A program made the position numbers and the translations under genes. Below the pieces are notes generated by a model. The model did no database searches. It worked only from the letters and a program-made list of their open reading frames with translations, and had not been told where the DNA came from. This document shows positions 52,800 through 62,411 of a DNA stretch of 64,000 bases, in pieces; the first letter of the stretch is position 1; the number at the start of each line of letters is the position of its first letter. The DNA is from Deinococcus sp. KNUC1210 (lineage in GTDB: Bacteria; Deinococcota; Deinococci; Deinococcales; Deinococcaceae): contig NZ_CP092194.1 in NCBI RefSeq assembly GCF_022344005.1, forward strand, positions 62,001 through 126,000, in the 5' to 3' direction.

Positions 52800-55037
52800 T
52801 CAGCTGGAAAGAAGACGGGTCGTCCGGTGCTGCGCCTTTTCCTGGTACATGCGTTCATCGGCCAGAGACACCAGCGTCTGTGCATGCCATCCGTCCTGTG
52901 CAGCGAATGCCACGCCACTGCTCGCGGCAGCGTGGAGAAATCCCCGCTGCTGTGTGTGGGCGACAGCACGCTGGACCCGCCGCCGGATCTCGTCCTGTGC
53001 CTGCGCCCCCGTCTGGGGGAGCAGCAGCGCGTATTCGTCTCCGCCCAGACGATACACCTGATCCTCTACTCTGAAGTGCAGTTTCAGCGAATCGGCAAAG
53101 GCCCCCAGCAGGGCGTCTCCGGCCTCGTGCCCGTCGCGGTCGTTCACGGTCTTCAGGCCGTCCATATCGATCATCACGACCGCGAATGCCTGCCGGTGCC
53201 GGTCGGCCTGTGACAGCAGCGCGTCCAGATCCCGCTGAAAGGCCCGGCGGTTGGGCAGACTGGTCAGTGGATCGAGCAGTGCAGCGGCTTCCAGCGCATG
53301 CAGATAGGAAGCGCGGGTCAGTGCCAGCGAGACGGTGCGGGCGGCGGCAGCCAGCAGTTCGCGGTTGGCAGCGGCCCAGGGCTGATCGTTCAGGCGCGTG
53401 GCGATCAGCAGATAATGGGTATCTTCAAAGGTGCCGAGCGGGACCCAGGTGGCGGCGTGGATGCCTGCCTCGATCAGTTCGGGCCGCGCATGAAGCTGCT
53501 GCGCGTAGTCGTCCACGAACTGCGGCTGACCGCGCTGCGCCACCTCCCAGATCAGGCCTTCCTCGTCGGTGAAGTCGCGGGTCAGCCGCGCCAGCGTCGT
53601 GGAGGGAAGATCCGGGTGCTGATAGGCAGTCAGGACCCGGCCAGTTCCTTGCCGCAGCACCACCAGTCCGGCCCAGTCCAGATCGGTGACCTGCGTGATG
53701 ATGATCGCCGCTTCGTGGGCCACATCTTCCGGAGACCGGGGCGTGTCGGACAGCGCCGAAACCTGAAGCAGCGCCTGAGAATAGTCGGCGCTGCGCCGCA
53801 GTTCGTCGAGCAGGGCCACACGTTCCCAGGCGTCGCAGGTGGCGCGGGCCGCCGCCTCCAGCAGTCGCCGCTGCGAGGTGCTCCATCCCTGCGGCGCGTC
53901 GGCGGTACGGGCGGCCAGCAGCAATACCGGGCCACGCGCCGGTTTATCGGGGAGCGGCACCATCGCCAACGCGCCGACTCCCAGCGGCAGCAGCCCGGTC
54001 GTGCGGCTGTCGCTGACGTAGTCCGGACCTCTGGAAGCGGTGTGCAGCAGCGTCTCGGTGCTCAGCGACGCCCGGCGTTCCAGCAGTGGCCGCATGGTCG
54101 CGGGACCGGGGCCGTGCAGCGACAGCAGCGATGGCTGCGCCGCTTCACCCAGGTGCAGCAGGGCCAGCCAGGTGCTGCCGAGCAGCGGACTGAGCAGCGC
54201 GTGGGTGGTGCCGGTGATGTCGCTCAGCTGTTTCGCCTCACCCAGGCCCCGCGTCAGTTCGGCCAGGACCACGGCGTCCTGCCTTCCGAGATTCGCCTCG
54301 CGGGCGAGCTGCGTGAGCTGGTGCGCCTGAGCCTGAACGGCGTTGCGCTCCTGGATCAGATCGGCCAGCAGCACACGGTTCCGCCGCTCCAGGGGCCGAA
54401 AGACAAAGATGCCCAGCGCCGCGAGCAGACTCAGGACCAGCGACACCCGCACCCAGGACAGCGCCTCGACCCGCGCGATCACGACGTCGCTGCGGTGCGT
54501 ATCCAGCGTGACCGCGTGATCCAGGGCGCTGAGCAGTGGACCGCGAGCCTGTTCGGCCAGAAAGGCCACGTCGGGTCGGCTGGGCCGCAGGTCAGCCAGC
54601 GGCGTCGCCAGGACCCGGTGAGCAGCAGCGGTAAAGCCCACCACCAGCGGATCGAGGATACGGGTGTAGTAGGTCTTCACGTCTGGCTCGTAGCCGGAGG
54701 TATACAGACCCGAGGCCGGATCGGCCAGCCGGAGATGGTTGGTTTCGAAGACCTCAAGGGACTGGCGCAGGTCGGCGGTGCTGTTGGGATCGTGGGTGGT
54801 GGCGGCGTTCTCGGCGTCGCTGGAGATCCGGACCGCGAGCATGCGCTGGCGACCGGCGGTATTGACCAGCGTGGCGGTAGACCGGGTGGCCTGCACCTGG
54901 ATCGACATCAGCAGGTTGGAGGCGATACTCAGCAGCGCCAGCACGATCAGGGTCGAGAGATATGCCCGCCGCAGCCGCAACGATGTCCGGGTTCCAGACA
55001 GTTGAGTGGGTGCGGTTGCCAGGGCAGCGCCTTTCAT
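52800..55037 (-). CDS. membrane PilJ-like/GAF/GGDEF diguanylate cyclase
   Basis: A 745-aa protein. The N-terminus has a membrane helix (LSTLIVLALLSIASNLLM), a type IV pili methyl-accepting (PilJ-like) sensor domain with LVNTAGRQRMLAVRISSDAE, and a second helix (VSLVLSLLAALGIFVF). Two GAF-like domains follow (about 250-400 and 405-570). The C-terminal GGDEF domain has DPLTSLPNRRAF, DMDGLKTVND and active site YRLGGDEYALLL, with Tyr in place of the usual Phe. RVED stands five residues before it, an RxxD product-inhibition site. ATG 55037 is preferred to GTG 55052. Confidence 0.88.
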   Translation of the reverse strand: MKGAALATAPTQLSGTRTSLRLRRAYLSTLIVLALLSIASNLLMSIQVQATRSTATLVNTAGRQRMLAVRISSDAENAATTHDPNSTADLRQSLEVFETNHLRLADPASGLYTSGYEPDVKTYYTRILDPLVVGFTAAAHRVLATPLADLRPSRPDVAFLAEQARGPLLSALDHAVTLDTHRSDVVIARVEALSWVRVSLVLSLLAALGIFVFRPLERRNRVLLADLIQERNAVQAQAHQLTQLAREANLGRQDAVVLAELTRGLGEAKQLSDITGTTHALLSPLLGSTWLALLHLGEAAQPSLLSLHGPGPATMRPLLERRASLSTETLLHTASRGPDYVSDSRTTGLLPLGVGALAMVPLPDKPARGPVLLLAARTADAPQGWSTSQRRLLEAAARATCDAWERVALLDELRRSADYSQALLQVSALSDTPRSPEDVAHEAAIIITQVTDLDWAGLVVLRQGTGRVLTAYQHPDLPSTTLARLTRDFTDEEGLIWEVAQRGQPQFVDDYAQQLHARPELIEAGIHAATWVPLGTFEDTHYLLIATRLNDQPWAAANRELLAAAARTVSLALTRASYLHALEAAALLDPLTSLPNRRAFQRDLDALLSQADRHRQAFAVVMIDMDGLKTVNDRDGHEAGDALLGAFADSLKLHFRVEDQVYRLGGDEYALLLPQTGAQAQDEIRRRVQRAVAHTQQRGFLHAAASSGVAFAAQDGWHAQTLVSLADERMYQEKAQHRTTRLLSS

Positions 55038-55581
55038 CTCGCTCAGTGTCACAGATTGTCAATCACAGCCGTCTTTCAGATTTGCTCGGCCTCTGTTTTC
55101 TGTAGACATGTTCGGTGAATATTTGATCGAGCTGAGTGGACATGCACAGAAGGCCAGGGCAGCAGATCACCGCATTGCTCCACTTCGGCCCGGCGTTTCT
55201 GATCTGTCGGCGTACCTGAAAATGCCAGCGCCGGGCCATGCTGCGGCAGTCACATGAGAAACCAGGCAGGCCCTCTCTCGGACGCTGCCCGGCTGATGGG
55301 GCGGGTGGTGGGACCTGAACCCACCGGGCTGCCTGAAACAGACCCGCTCGCTCGTCCGTTTTTCGGGAGGTGGACGACGCCCTCCGCTGGCATCCTCCGC
55401 AGACGCCGGAGCGCTGACTCAAGGACGCCCGAAGCATACCGGCTCGGTCTGGCCGCGCCATGATGAGTGCCTTGACGAGTCTTTATCTGTCGCCTGCCGG
55501 GTCCTCCCCCATTCTATGAATGCCCTGCCGCGCCCGCACTGTTCAAGAAGTCCGTCAGAGGCGTGCCCTTACAGTCGTCCT

Positions 55582-56121
55582 ATGACGCTTTCGCCCTCGT
55601 CGCGGTCGTTCGGCTTTCCCCTCGTCGGCAGCTGTGCGCTGGTCGGTCAGGAGCACGGCCACCCGGCTGTCAGGTTCGCCCGCGACGAGCAGCAGGCGTG
55701 GCTGCAGGTCGAGCCGCTGATGCGCCGGGCTGCACCCGCGCCGCGCATTCAGCTGTCGCGGTACGGCGGCGTCACGCTCAGCGAGCAGCGGGCTGCGCTG
55801 GAGGCGGCTGGCTACCATCTGCGTCATCCTCAGTCCCACGCCGTGAATCACACGGTCACGTATCTGGCGTCGTTCGCCGCAGAGCAGTGGGAGCAGTGGA
55901 GTTCTGCGCGGCTGACCGTGTGGCTGGAGCAGCGGGAACGCAGCGCCGAGGTCCGGATTGACGTGCTGCCGTCGGCCCAGCAACTGCGGCTGGCGGTGTG
56001 CGGAAGTGAGCAGCAGTTTCTTCAGCGTCTGGCGTGCCTGTTGCGCCGGATTCCGGAGAGCCGGGGCTGTTTTACGGCCCTAAGCAGCTACGCCGGGCAG
56101 CTGCACCGCCAGGCCCGCTGA
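55582..56121 (+). CDS. hypothetical protein
   Basis: A 179-aa protein, MTLSPSSRSFGFPLVGSCAL then QVEPLMRRAAPAPRIQLSRY, a central VTYLASFAAEQWEQWSSARL and AEVRIDVLPSAQQLRLAVCG. It reads as a mixed alpha/beta domain. The frame is open upstream to 55516, but that part has no ribosome binding site. No family was recognised. It stands 158 bp before the queuosine operon on the same strand. Confidence 0.6.
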   Translation: MTLSPSSRSFGFPLVGSCALVGQEHGHPAVRFARDEQQAWLQVEPLMRRAAPAPRIQLSRYGGVTLSEQRAALEAAGYHLRHPQSHAVNHTVTYLASFAAEQWEQWSSARLTVWLEQRERSAEVRIDVLPSAQQLRLAVCGSEQQFLQRLACLLRRIPESRGCFTALSSYAGQLHRQAR

Positions 56122-56279
56122 GACAAATTCCATCCGGGCGGCGCGAACGCAGAAACGTTCTGACGCGGGTGCCGTGCTGAGCGGATTCACATCCGGCGCT
56201 GCGGCGGTACACTGAGGCTGGATCGGCCTGTGCCGCTGATCTGGCGCGGCATCCCCGCGACCATGAAGGAGAACAATCT

Positions 56280-56723
56280 ATGACGATTCAGGATCAGGCG
56301 GTCAAGGGTTTTGACCGCCGCTACGACGTGCAGGGCCTCGACGCCATCGATGTGGCAGTGCTCGATACTTTTCCGCATGTGCGCGAAGACGACGCCTCCG
56401 CCTACCCAGGTGAACCCATCGAAATCGTCATCTCGACCGATGAGTTCAGTCCGGTGTGCCCGTGGAGTGGCCTGCCCGATTTCGGAAAGCTGGAAATTCG
56501 GTACGTGCCCAGTACGAAGTGCGTTGAACTCAAGAGTTTCAAGTATTACCTGACGAGTTACCGTTTCGTGGGCATCTATCACGAGCACGCCACCCGCCGC
56601 GTGCTGGCCGATCTGGTGCGCCTGCTGGAACCCGAGCGGCTGACCGTGACTGCCGATTACGGCATGCGCGGCGGCATCAATACGGTCGTGACGGCGCGGT
56701 ATACGGCTCCGGAGCTTCGCTGA
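56280..56723 (+). CDS. queF: NADPH-dependent preQ0 reductase QueF
   Basis: A 147-aa unimodular QueF. The catalytic Cys is in TDEFSPVCPWSGLPDFG and the QueF motif is CVELKSFKYYLTSYR. The N-terminal part is longer than in Bacillus by about 20 residues. The enzyme reduces the nitrile of 7-cyano-7-deazaguanine (preQ0) to preQ1 for queuosine in tRNA. AAGGAG lies 7 nt before ATG 56280. First gene of queF-queD-queE-queC; QueD starts one base after its stop. Confidence 0.93.
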   Translation: MTIQDQAVKGFDRRYDVQGLDAIDVAVLDTFPHVREDDASAYPGEPIEIVISTDEFSPVCPWSGLPDFGKLEIRYVPSTKCVELKSFKYYLTSYRFVGIYHEHATRRVLADLVRLLEPERLTVTADYGMRGGINTVVTARYTAPELR

Positions 56724-56724
56724 C

Positions 56725-57135
56725 GTGCCCTGGACGTTAACAACTGAATTCACCTTCGATTCGGCGCACGTGATCGTGGGCTACGACGGCCCGTGTGGTC
56801 GGCTGCACGGGCACACCTACAAAGTCCGGATGCAGCTGTCCACCGACCGCCTGCGCCCCAGTGCCCACGTCAAACGCGCCATCATGGTCGCCGATTTCAA
56901 GACCCTCAAGTGGGCCAAAAAGGATCTCGAGCAGGGCGGTCTGGACCACGCCTACCTTAACGATGTGGCCGAACTGGGCGACGACACCACCGCCGAAGTC
57001 ATCGCCGCGTATCTGCACCGCAAGACCATGCAGCGGGTCCGCGCCGATCTGCCCACCGGGGACGACGGCGCTGATCTGAAGCTGCGCGTCACGCTCTGGG
57101 AAACGCCGGACAGCAGCTGCGAGTACTGGGAGTGA
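56725..57135 (+). CDS. queD: 6-carboxytetrahydropterin synthase QueD
   Basis: A 136-aa 6-pyruvoyl-tetrahydropterin-synthase fold. Zinc ligands are visible as FDSAHVIVGYDGPCGRLHGH (three His), with the catalytic Cys between them. VADFKTLKWAKK and LDHAYLND are the conserved DF and DH segments, and [13 protein letters not shown] ends the protein. It converts 7,8-dihydroneopterin triphosphate to CPH4 in the preQ0 pathway. GTG start at 56725, one base after queF; its TGA overlaps the queE GTG. Confidence 0.93.
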   Translation: MPWTLTTEFTFDSAHVIVGYDGPCGRLHGHTYKVRMQLSTDRLRPSAHVKRAIMVADFKTLKWAKKDLEQGGLDHAYLNDVAELGDDTTAEVIAAYLHRKTMQRVRADLPTGDDGADLKLRVTLWETPDSSCEYWE

Positions 57136-57836
57136 GCCGAGCCCTCAAATACCCGGTGTACGAGCGCTTCTACACCTGGCAGGGCGAGGGGGTGCATCTG
57201 GGCGCCGCCGCGTACTTCATCCGGCTGTATGGCTGCCCCCAGGCCTGCCCGTGGTGCGACAGTGCGGGCACGTGGCACCACGACTACCGTCCGGCAGGCG
57301 TCACGCTGCTGTCGGCAGACGAACTGGCCGCCGTGGTGGCGCAGGACAGTCCGCCCGGAGCCTTCGTGGTCATCACCGGGGGCGAGCCGATTCTGTTCGA
57401 TCTGGGGCCGCTGGTGGAGGCGCTGCACGTTCTGGGTCGCCGGGTGCACCTCGAAACGAGCGGCATCGCCGAACTGCGGGGGGCACTGGACTGGGTCACG
57501 CTCAGCCCGAAACCCTTCGGTACCTGGCCGACCCCCGAGGTGGTGGCCCGCGCCGACGAGGTCAAGATCATCGTGCATGACGCGGCCGACATCCAGGCCG
57601 GGCTGGACACGCTGTCGGGCCTGCGAGCAGACGCGGTGATCTGGCTGCATCCGGAATGGAGCAAAGCCCGTGAACGCGACGCCGGGGTACTCAATGCCAT
57701 CACCGACGCGGTAAAGGGAAATCCACGTCTGCGGGCGGGCTATCAGATGCACAAGCTCTACCGCGCCGACGAACTCGACGCCCACAGCGACAAGCGGCTG
57801 ATTCCGCTCGGCGGCAACAAGGAACTGGGATACTGA
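57132..57836 (+). CDS. queE: 7-carboxy-7-deazaguanine synthase QueE
   Basis: A 234-aa radical-SAM enzyme. The cluster-binding motif is [13 protein letters not shown] (CX3CX2C), preceded by [20 protein letters not shown], a typical QueE start. [10 protein letters not shown] is the SAM-binding GGE motif. It rearranges CPH4 to CDG. GTG start, overlapping the queD stop (GTGA). The end touches the queC ATG, so all four proteins are translationally coupled. Confidence 0.93.
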   Translation: MSRALKYPVYERFYTWQGEGVHLGAAAYFIRLYGCPQACPWCDSAGTWHHDYRPAGVTLLSADELAAVVAQDSPPGAFVVITGGEPILFDLGPLVEALHVLGRRVHLETSGIAELRGALDWVTLSPKPFGTWPTPEVVARADEVKIIVHDAADIQAGLDTLSGLRADAVIWLHPEWSKARERDAGVLNAITDAVKGNPRLRAGYQMHKLYRADELDAHSDKRLIPLGGNKELGY

Positions 57837-58519
57837 TGACGAACACACACAAACGGGCCGTGGTGCTGCTGTCGGGTGGGCTGGATTCCAGCACGACCCT
57901 GGCGATGGCGATCCGGGACGGCTACACCTGCACCGCCCTGTCGTTCCGGTATGGGCAGCGGCATACCATCGAACTGGAGCGGGCCGCGCAGATCGCCCAG
58001 CATTTCGGCGCGGCGCACCGGGTCATCGACATCAACATCGGCAGCTTTGGCGGCAGTGCCCTGACCGATGACGCCATGACCGTACCGACGGGCGGTACCG
58101 AAGACGGCGTGATTCCCTCGACGTATGTGCCGGGGCGCAACACCGTGTTCATTGCGGTGGGGCTGAGTCTGGCGGAAGCGATTGACGCCGAGCGCATCTA
58201 CCTGGGCATCAATGCGGTGGATTACAGCGGCTACCCGGATTGCCGCCCGGAGTATCTGGCGGCCTTTCAGACGCTGGCGGATCTGGCGACCAAGGCGGGG
58301 CTGGAAGGGCACGGGGCCAAACTCACCGCGCCACTGGTGAGCATGACCAAGACCGATATCGTGAACACGGCACTGGAACTGGGCGTGCCGATTGCGCTGA
58401 CCTGGAGCTGCTACCAGGGCGGCGAGGAACCCTGCGGCGTGTGCGACTCCTGCCGCATCCGTGACCGGGCACTCATCGACGCCGGACATCCCGAACTCGC
58501 GACAGGTGTGGTGCTCTAA
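57836..58519 (+). CDS. queC: 7-cyano-7-deazaguanine synthase QueC
   Basis: A 227-aa ATP-dependent ligase-like enzyme with the PP-loop [18 protein letters not shown], then [16 protein letters not shown], and a C-terminal zinc site (SCYQGG...[13 protein letters not shown]). It turns CDG and ammonia into preQ0. Last gene of the operon, followed by a rho-independent terminator. queuosine transporters, queA and tgt are not in the window. Confidence 0.94.
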   Translation: MTNTHKRAVVLLSGGLDSSTTLAMAIRDGYTCTALSFRYGQRHTIELERAAQIAQHFGAAHRVIDINIGSFGGSALTDDAMTVPTGGTEDGVIPSTYVPGRNTVFIAVGLSLAEAIDAERIYLGINAVDYSGYPDCRPEYLAAFQTLADLATKAGLEGHGAKLTAPLVSMTKTDIVNTALELGVPIALTWSCYQGGEEPCGVCDSCRIRDRALIDAGHPELATGVVL

Positions 58520-58598
58520 CCACAGCCGAGTAGTCCATTCAGAGCGGCGTCTGATGGGGTCCGGAACAAGGGCCACGTCTTTGCCCCCGAAATGTTTG

Positions 58599-58630
58599 AC
58601 GGAGCGCCTTCTTCGGCACTCCGTTTTTTA
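58599..58630 (+). terminator. rho-independent terminator of the que operon
   Basis: ACGGAGCGCC and GGCACTCCGT pair with one mismatched position around TTCTTC, followed by T6. About 80 bp after the queC stop. Confidence 0.8.
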
Positions 58631-58650
58631 CGTCCTCCGGGTCCGCCCGC

Positions 58651-59442
58651 TCAGGTCGCTTTCTTCCTGAACAGCGTGGAGAACCGGACCTGAGCAGTCG
58701 GCTGGGGGCGGCTCTCCTGGACCAATGGAGGTGCTTTCAACACGTGTGCGCCGGTCTCGCTGTGGTGAATGGCGATGTCGCGGGCGTGTTTGCCCAGATC
58801 GATAAACCACGCGGGCTTTCGGTCGGGTCCCAGCAGGCGGTCAGGCTGGGGGCGGGGCGTATGCCCGTGCACCGAGCCGATCAGGTCTTCACGCAGTTCG
58901 TACAGGTTGGCGGTGCTGGTGGGGCGATCCCACAGCAGCAGGTCCGCTCCCGCCGAGGTGCGCTGCTCAGGACTGATCGGCTGCTGGGCCGGATGAGGCC
59001 GGGTGGCATGGCTGTACAGCCACCTCCGACGGATAAACCAGCGTTTGCTGTGCTGCATGAGCCACTGGACATCGCTGATCAGTTCCTGCTTGCTGTTGTA
59101 ACTGCCCAGGGTTGCCCGGCCACCGTTTCTCAGCCAGCGCTGCCACTCCGGGGTATCGCGCGGCGTGGGGTCGATGGGATGCCGTTCGCCGGGCAGACCG
59201 CACAGCGCATTGATCATCAGCTCTTCGTGATTGCCCGCCAATACCTGTAAGCCGTGTTCGGCGTGAATCTGCCGCAGATGCTGAAGAATCTGCCGAACGC
59301 CGGGACCATCGTCGATCATGTCGCCCAGAAACACCAGAAAATGCTCGGCGGGCGGGGCATGTTCCAGCGCCAGCAGGAAGCGTTCGTACTTGCCATTCAG
59401 ATCTGGGATGGCGACGGTGGGTCTGGGATCGTACAGCTCCAT
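58651..59442 (-). CDS. metallophosphoesterase (Ser/Thr phosphatase-like)
   Basis: A 263-aa protein with calcineurin-type metal motifs. VAIPDLNGKYERFLLAL stands for the usual D-x-H-G block but has Asn in place of His. VFLGDMIDDGPGV (GD-x-xD-x-G), VLAGNHEELM (GNHE) and VHGHTPRPQP (GH-x-P) are intact. RRRWLYSHA contributes another His. It probably dephosphorylates proteins or nucleotides in the cytoplasm. The His-to-Asn change could alter metal binding. It converges on queC, with the terminator between. Confidence 0.82.
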   Translation of the reverse strand: MELYDPRPTVAIPDLNGKYERFLLALEHAPPAEHFLVFLGDMIDDGPGVRQILQHLRQIHAEHGLQVLAGNHEELMINALCGLPGERHPIDPTPRDTPEWQRWLRNGGRATLGSYNSKQELISDVQWLMQHSKRWFIRRRWLYSHATRPHPAQQPISPEQRTSAGADLLLWDRPTSTANLYELREDLIGSVHGHTPRPQPDRLLGPDRKPAWFIDLGKHARDIAIHHSETGAHVLKAPPLVQESRPQPTAQVRFSTLFRKKAT

Positions 59443-59764
59443 CCCTAGGTCTTAGTGCATCTTCCCGCCTGGGTTCCGTACATTTTTATTGTTCTGGCGC
59501 GGCATTTTGGGATTTTTCCTTAACACTCGCTGCCCGGCTCCTTTTCGCTCGTCGGAAGTGCTGTTCAGCCGCCTCTGCTCGTGCGGACAGGGCATGTGAG
59601 CTGGAGCCTGAACAGGTCTCCAGGCGCCTCTGACTGTTTCAAAGTTGCACTTTTGATGAACGCCGCTAAGGTCTGCTAAGAAGTGAGGCATCTTACAAGA
59701 AAGGCTGGAGAGTGTGTAAACGATCTCGAATATCACGGCACCGCTCAGCCTCCACACTGTGCAC
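59443..59764. other. divergent promoter region
   Basis: About 320 bp between the phosphoesterase and the membrane protein, read away from each other. It should hold both promoters. No repeat or hairpin stands out. Confidence 0.4.
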
Positions 59765-60766
59765 ATGACCAGCCGAAAAGCAGGATCGACAGGAAGCAGA
59801 GACGGTGGGGTCGCCCCCATCGATCAGAGAGACAGTGAGCGCGTTCTGAACGAAGCGAATTCCAGACACCGGGTCAGCTGGCCCGGCATCTTCGTGGGCC
59901 TGATTACCGGTATCACCCTGCTGGCGGTGCTGGGCATGCTGGGCGTGGCAATCGGCGCATCGACCGCCAGCACCCTGAGCGGCCTGGGCATCGGTGCCCT
60001 CATCTGGACCGCCCTGACCGTGCTCATCAGCGCGTATATGGCGGGCTATACCGCCGTGCGTGCCGGAAACCAGGCCCTGGCAACCCGTGGGCAGTTCACC
60101 GGTCTCGTGACGGGCATGCTGCTGACCCTGGCGCTGACGCTGTTCCTCTCGAATCTGGTCTCAGGGCTTGCCAACACCGCCAGCAACGTCATCGGTTCGG
60201 TGGCAAGCGGAGCCGCGAACGTGACTGCCGCCGCCGGAAACGCCGCCGCGAACAACTCCTCGACCCAGGACGCCGCCTCCAGCCTGCTGAGTGGCCTGAA
60301 CGCCGACAGCATCGGCCAGATCATCGGGGACGCCAGCCCCGGCCTGAGCGACGCGCAGTCCACAGCCGCCGCCAAGGTCGTCAGCGGCATCATCACCCGC
60401 GCCAGCAACGATCTGGGCAGCAACCTGGGCAACATCACGAAGCTCAGCGACATCGTGACCAACCGCGTGGACAACATCCAGAAGGCCCTGACCGGCCCTG
60501 AGTTCGTGACCCGCCTGACCCGTCAGGGCCTGACCCAGCAGCAGGCGCAGGCCACCCAGACCGCCATCGTGGCGCAGGCCAAGAAGATCCAGCAGCAGGC
60601 GAGCGACGCGGCGGAGGCTGCGGCCCGCATCGCCCGTCAGGCCGCCATCACGACCTCGTGGCTCAGCCTGCTGGTCGCCGGACTGGTCATCCTGTTCTCG
60701 ACGCTGGGTGGCAATCAGGCCGCCAGCACCCGCGAGAAGATCGGCAGCGCGGCGCAGAACAGCTAA
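59765..60766 (+). CDS. membrane protein with alanine-rich periplasmic or cytoplasmic domain
   Basis: A 333-aa protein starting MTSRKAGSTGSRDGGVAP. Three membrane helices come early (FVGLITGITLLAVLGMLGVA; IGALIWTALTVLISAYMAGY; FTGLVTGMLLTLALTLFL), and one at the end (LSLLVAGLVILFSTLGG). Between them is a 150-residue Ala/Ser/Gln-rich helical stretch (TQTAIVAQAKKIQQQASDAA) that looks like a coiled coil. The layout resembles stress-linked TIGR04086-type or CAP-like membrane proteins, but the function is unknown. A terminator hairpin follows. Confidence 0.7.
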   Translation: MTSRKAGSTGSRDGGVAPIDQRDSERVLNEANSRHRVSWPGIFVGLITGITLLAVLGMLGVAIGASTASTLSGLGIGALIWTALTVLISAYMAGYTAVRAGNQALATRGQFTGLVTGMLLTLALTLFLSNLVSGLANTASNVIGSVASGAANVTAAAGNAAANNSSTQDAASSLLSGLNADSIGQIIGDASPGLSDAQSTAAAKVVSGIITRASNDLGSNLGNITKLSDIVTNRVDNIQKALTGPEFVTRLTRQGLTQQQAQATQTAIVAQAKKIQQQASDAAEAAARIARQAAITTSWLSLLVAGLVILFSTLGGNQAASTREKIGSAAQNS

Positions 60767-60789
60767 CCTCTCCCCTTATCGTCAGCCAG

Positions 60790-60825
60790 CACCACGCCTC
60801 GGAAGGTTTCAGGGCGTGGTGTTTC
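60790..60825 (+). terminator. terminator hairpin
   Basis: CACCACGCC and GGCGTGGTG around a 14-nt loop, then TTTCTT. 24 bp after the membrane protein stop. Confidence 0.65.
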
Positions 60826-60908
60826 TTGCCGTCTCGGTTCCGGGAGGCCACCCGCGAGCAGGCTCCGAGCCGTCTGCCAGCGGGAGCGGTCTGCTTTCCG
60901 ATTCCCGT

Positions 60909-62396
60909 ATGCTGAGACAGATGCTCCCAAGTACCGACGCCACGACCATCGCCCTTCTCGTCAGCGGTGTGCTGCTGCTGCTCAGCCTGTTTGCCAGCAA
61001 ACTCGGCGGACGTCTGGGGTTGCCCGGCCTGCTGCTGTTTCTGGTCATCGGCATGCTGGCTGGCAGTGACGGCCCCGGCGGCATCCGGTTCGACAACTAC
61101 GAGCTGACTCAGTTTGTCGGCACGGTCGCCCTGGTGTTCATCCTCTTCAATGGTGGACTGGAAACGAGCTGGCGCACCACTCGCCCGGTGCTCTGGTCTG
61201 GGATCTCGCTGGCGACCCTGGGTGTGGTGCTGACGCTCGGAATCGTGGGAGCCGCCGCGCATTACATCCTGGGTGTGCCCTGGGTGCTCGCGCTGCTGCT
61301 CGGCACAATCGTGGCTCCGACCGATGCATCGGCGGTCTTTTCGGTGCTCAAAGAACGTGCGCTGGGCCTGAAGGGACAGATCCGGCCCCTGCTCGAATTC
61401 GAATCGGGCATCAACGATCCGACCGCTGTCGCCCTGGTGCTGGGACTGACCGAACTCGCCACCCACCCGGACCTGCCGCTGCTGTCCATCGCGGGCGGGT
61501 TCGCCCAGGAACTGATTCTCGGTGCTGGCATCGGCTTTGCCTTCGGGCGGCTCGGCGTCTGGCTGCTCAACCGCGTGAATCTTCCGCTCGACGGGCTGTA
61601 TTACGTCTTCACGGTGGCGCTGGTCGCGGTGATCTACGGTCTCACGGCGCTTTTTCACGGCAGCGGGTTTCTGGCGGTGTACGTGGCTGCCGTGGTGCTG
61701 GGCAACAGCGATTTTATCCACAAGCGCACGCTCCGCCTGTTCCACGAGGGCCTGTCCTACCTGTTCGAGGTGGTGATGTTCCTGCTGCTGGGCCTGCTCG
61801 TCTTCCCCACTCAGCTGCTCAGCGTGGCGCTTCCCGCGCTGCTGGTCTCACTGGTGCTGATTGTCGTTGCACGCCCGGCGGCGGTCTTTCTCGGACTGTC
61901 GACCACGCGCATGCCGGTGGCTCACAAAGCGATGGTGGCCTGGGTCGGACTGCGGGGAGCCGTCCCGATCATTCTGGCGACGTTTCCGCTGCTGGCGAAG
62001 GTGGAGGGAGCCCATACGCTCTTCAACGTGGCGTTTTTCGTGGTGCTCGTCTCGATTCTGATTCAGGGCACGTCGCTGCCGCTGGTGGCGCGTCTGCTGG
62101 ATGTGAAGGTGCCGCTCGACCAGCACCAGACCATGCCGCTGGAATATACCCCGACGGGTGCGGGCAAAAACGATCTGGTCGAACTGATCCTGCCCGCGCA
62201 TTCTCCGGTGGTCGGACAGCGCATCGTCGATCTGCACCTGCCCGCCGAAGCGCTGATCGTGCTGCTGCGGCGTGGAGACGAATATCTGATTCCCCGTGGC
62301 AATACCAAGCTGTACGCGGGCGACGTCCTCCAGATGCTCGGCAGCAAAGCCTTTCTCGATGAGGTACGCGCCCGGACGGCGGCCGAGGATGCCTGA
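60909..62396 (+). CDS. K+/H+ antiporter of the NhaP2/CvrA type (CPA1)
   Basis: A 495-aa protein with about 12 membrane helices. The CPA1 core is visible: GLLLFLVIGMLAGSDGPGG, FILFNGGLETSW, the ion-site LGTIVAPTDASAVFSVL, and LLEFESGINDPTAVAL with the Asp pair. The last 90 residues (NDLVELILPAHSPVVGQRIV; LIPRGNTKLYAGDVLQMLG) form a TrkA-C regulatory domain. It exchanges cytoplasmic K+ (or Na+) for protons. ATG 60909 gives a clean N-terminus; ATG 60921 is an alternative. Long upstream frame is not coding. Confidence 0.9.
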   Translation: MLRQMLPSTDATTIALLVSGVLLLLSLFASKLGGRLGLPGLLLFLVIGMLAGSDGPGGIRFDNYELTQFVGTVALVFILFNGGLETSWRTTRPVLWSGISLATLGVVLTLGIVGAAAHYILGVPWVLALLLGTIVAPTDASAVFSVLKERALGLKGQIRPLLEFESGINDPTAVALVLGLTELATHPDLPLLSIAGGFAQELILGAGIGFAFGRLGVWLLNRVNLPLDGLYYVFTVALVAVIYGLTALFHGSGFLAVYVAAVVLGNSDFIHKRTLRLFHEGLSYLFEVVMFLLLGLLVFPTQLLSVALPALLVSLVLIVVARPAAVFLGLSTTRMPVAHKAMVAWVGLRGAVPIILATFPLLAKVEGAHTLFNVAFFVVLVSILIQGTSLPLVARLLDVKVPLDQHQTMPLEYTPTGAGKNDLVELILPAHSPVVGQRIVDLHLPAEALIVLLRRGDEYLIPRGNTKLYAGDVLQMLGSKAFLDEVRARTAAEDA

Positions 62397-62411
62397 CCCG
62401 GCGTGTCGCCG

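Noticed and set aside
55295..55335. Possible tRNA on the minus strand (GTGGG-TTCAGGT-CCCAC)
   Set aside because: The loop lacks the invariant A58 pattern and no matching 5' acceptor or anticodon arm was found upstream.
56122..56279. preQ1 riboswitch upstream of queF
   Set aside because: No A-rich pseudoknot tail or the conserved preQ1-I/II core could be found; only a normal ribosome binding site.
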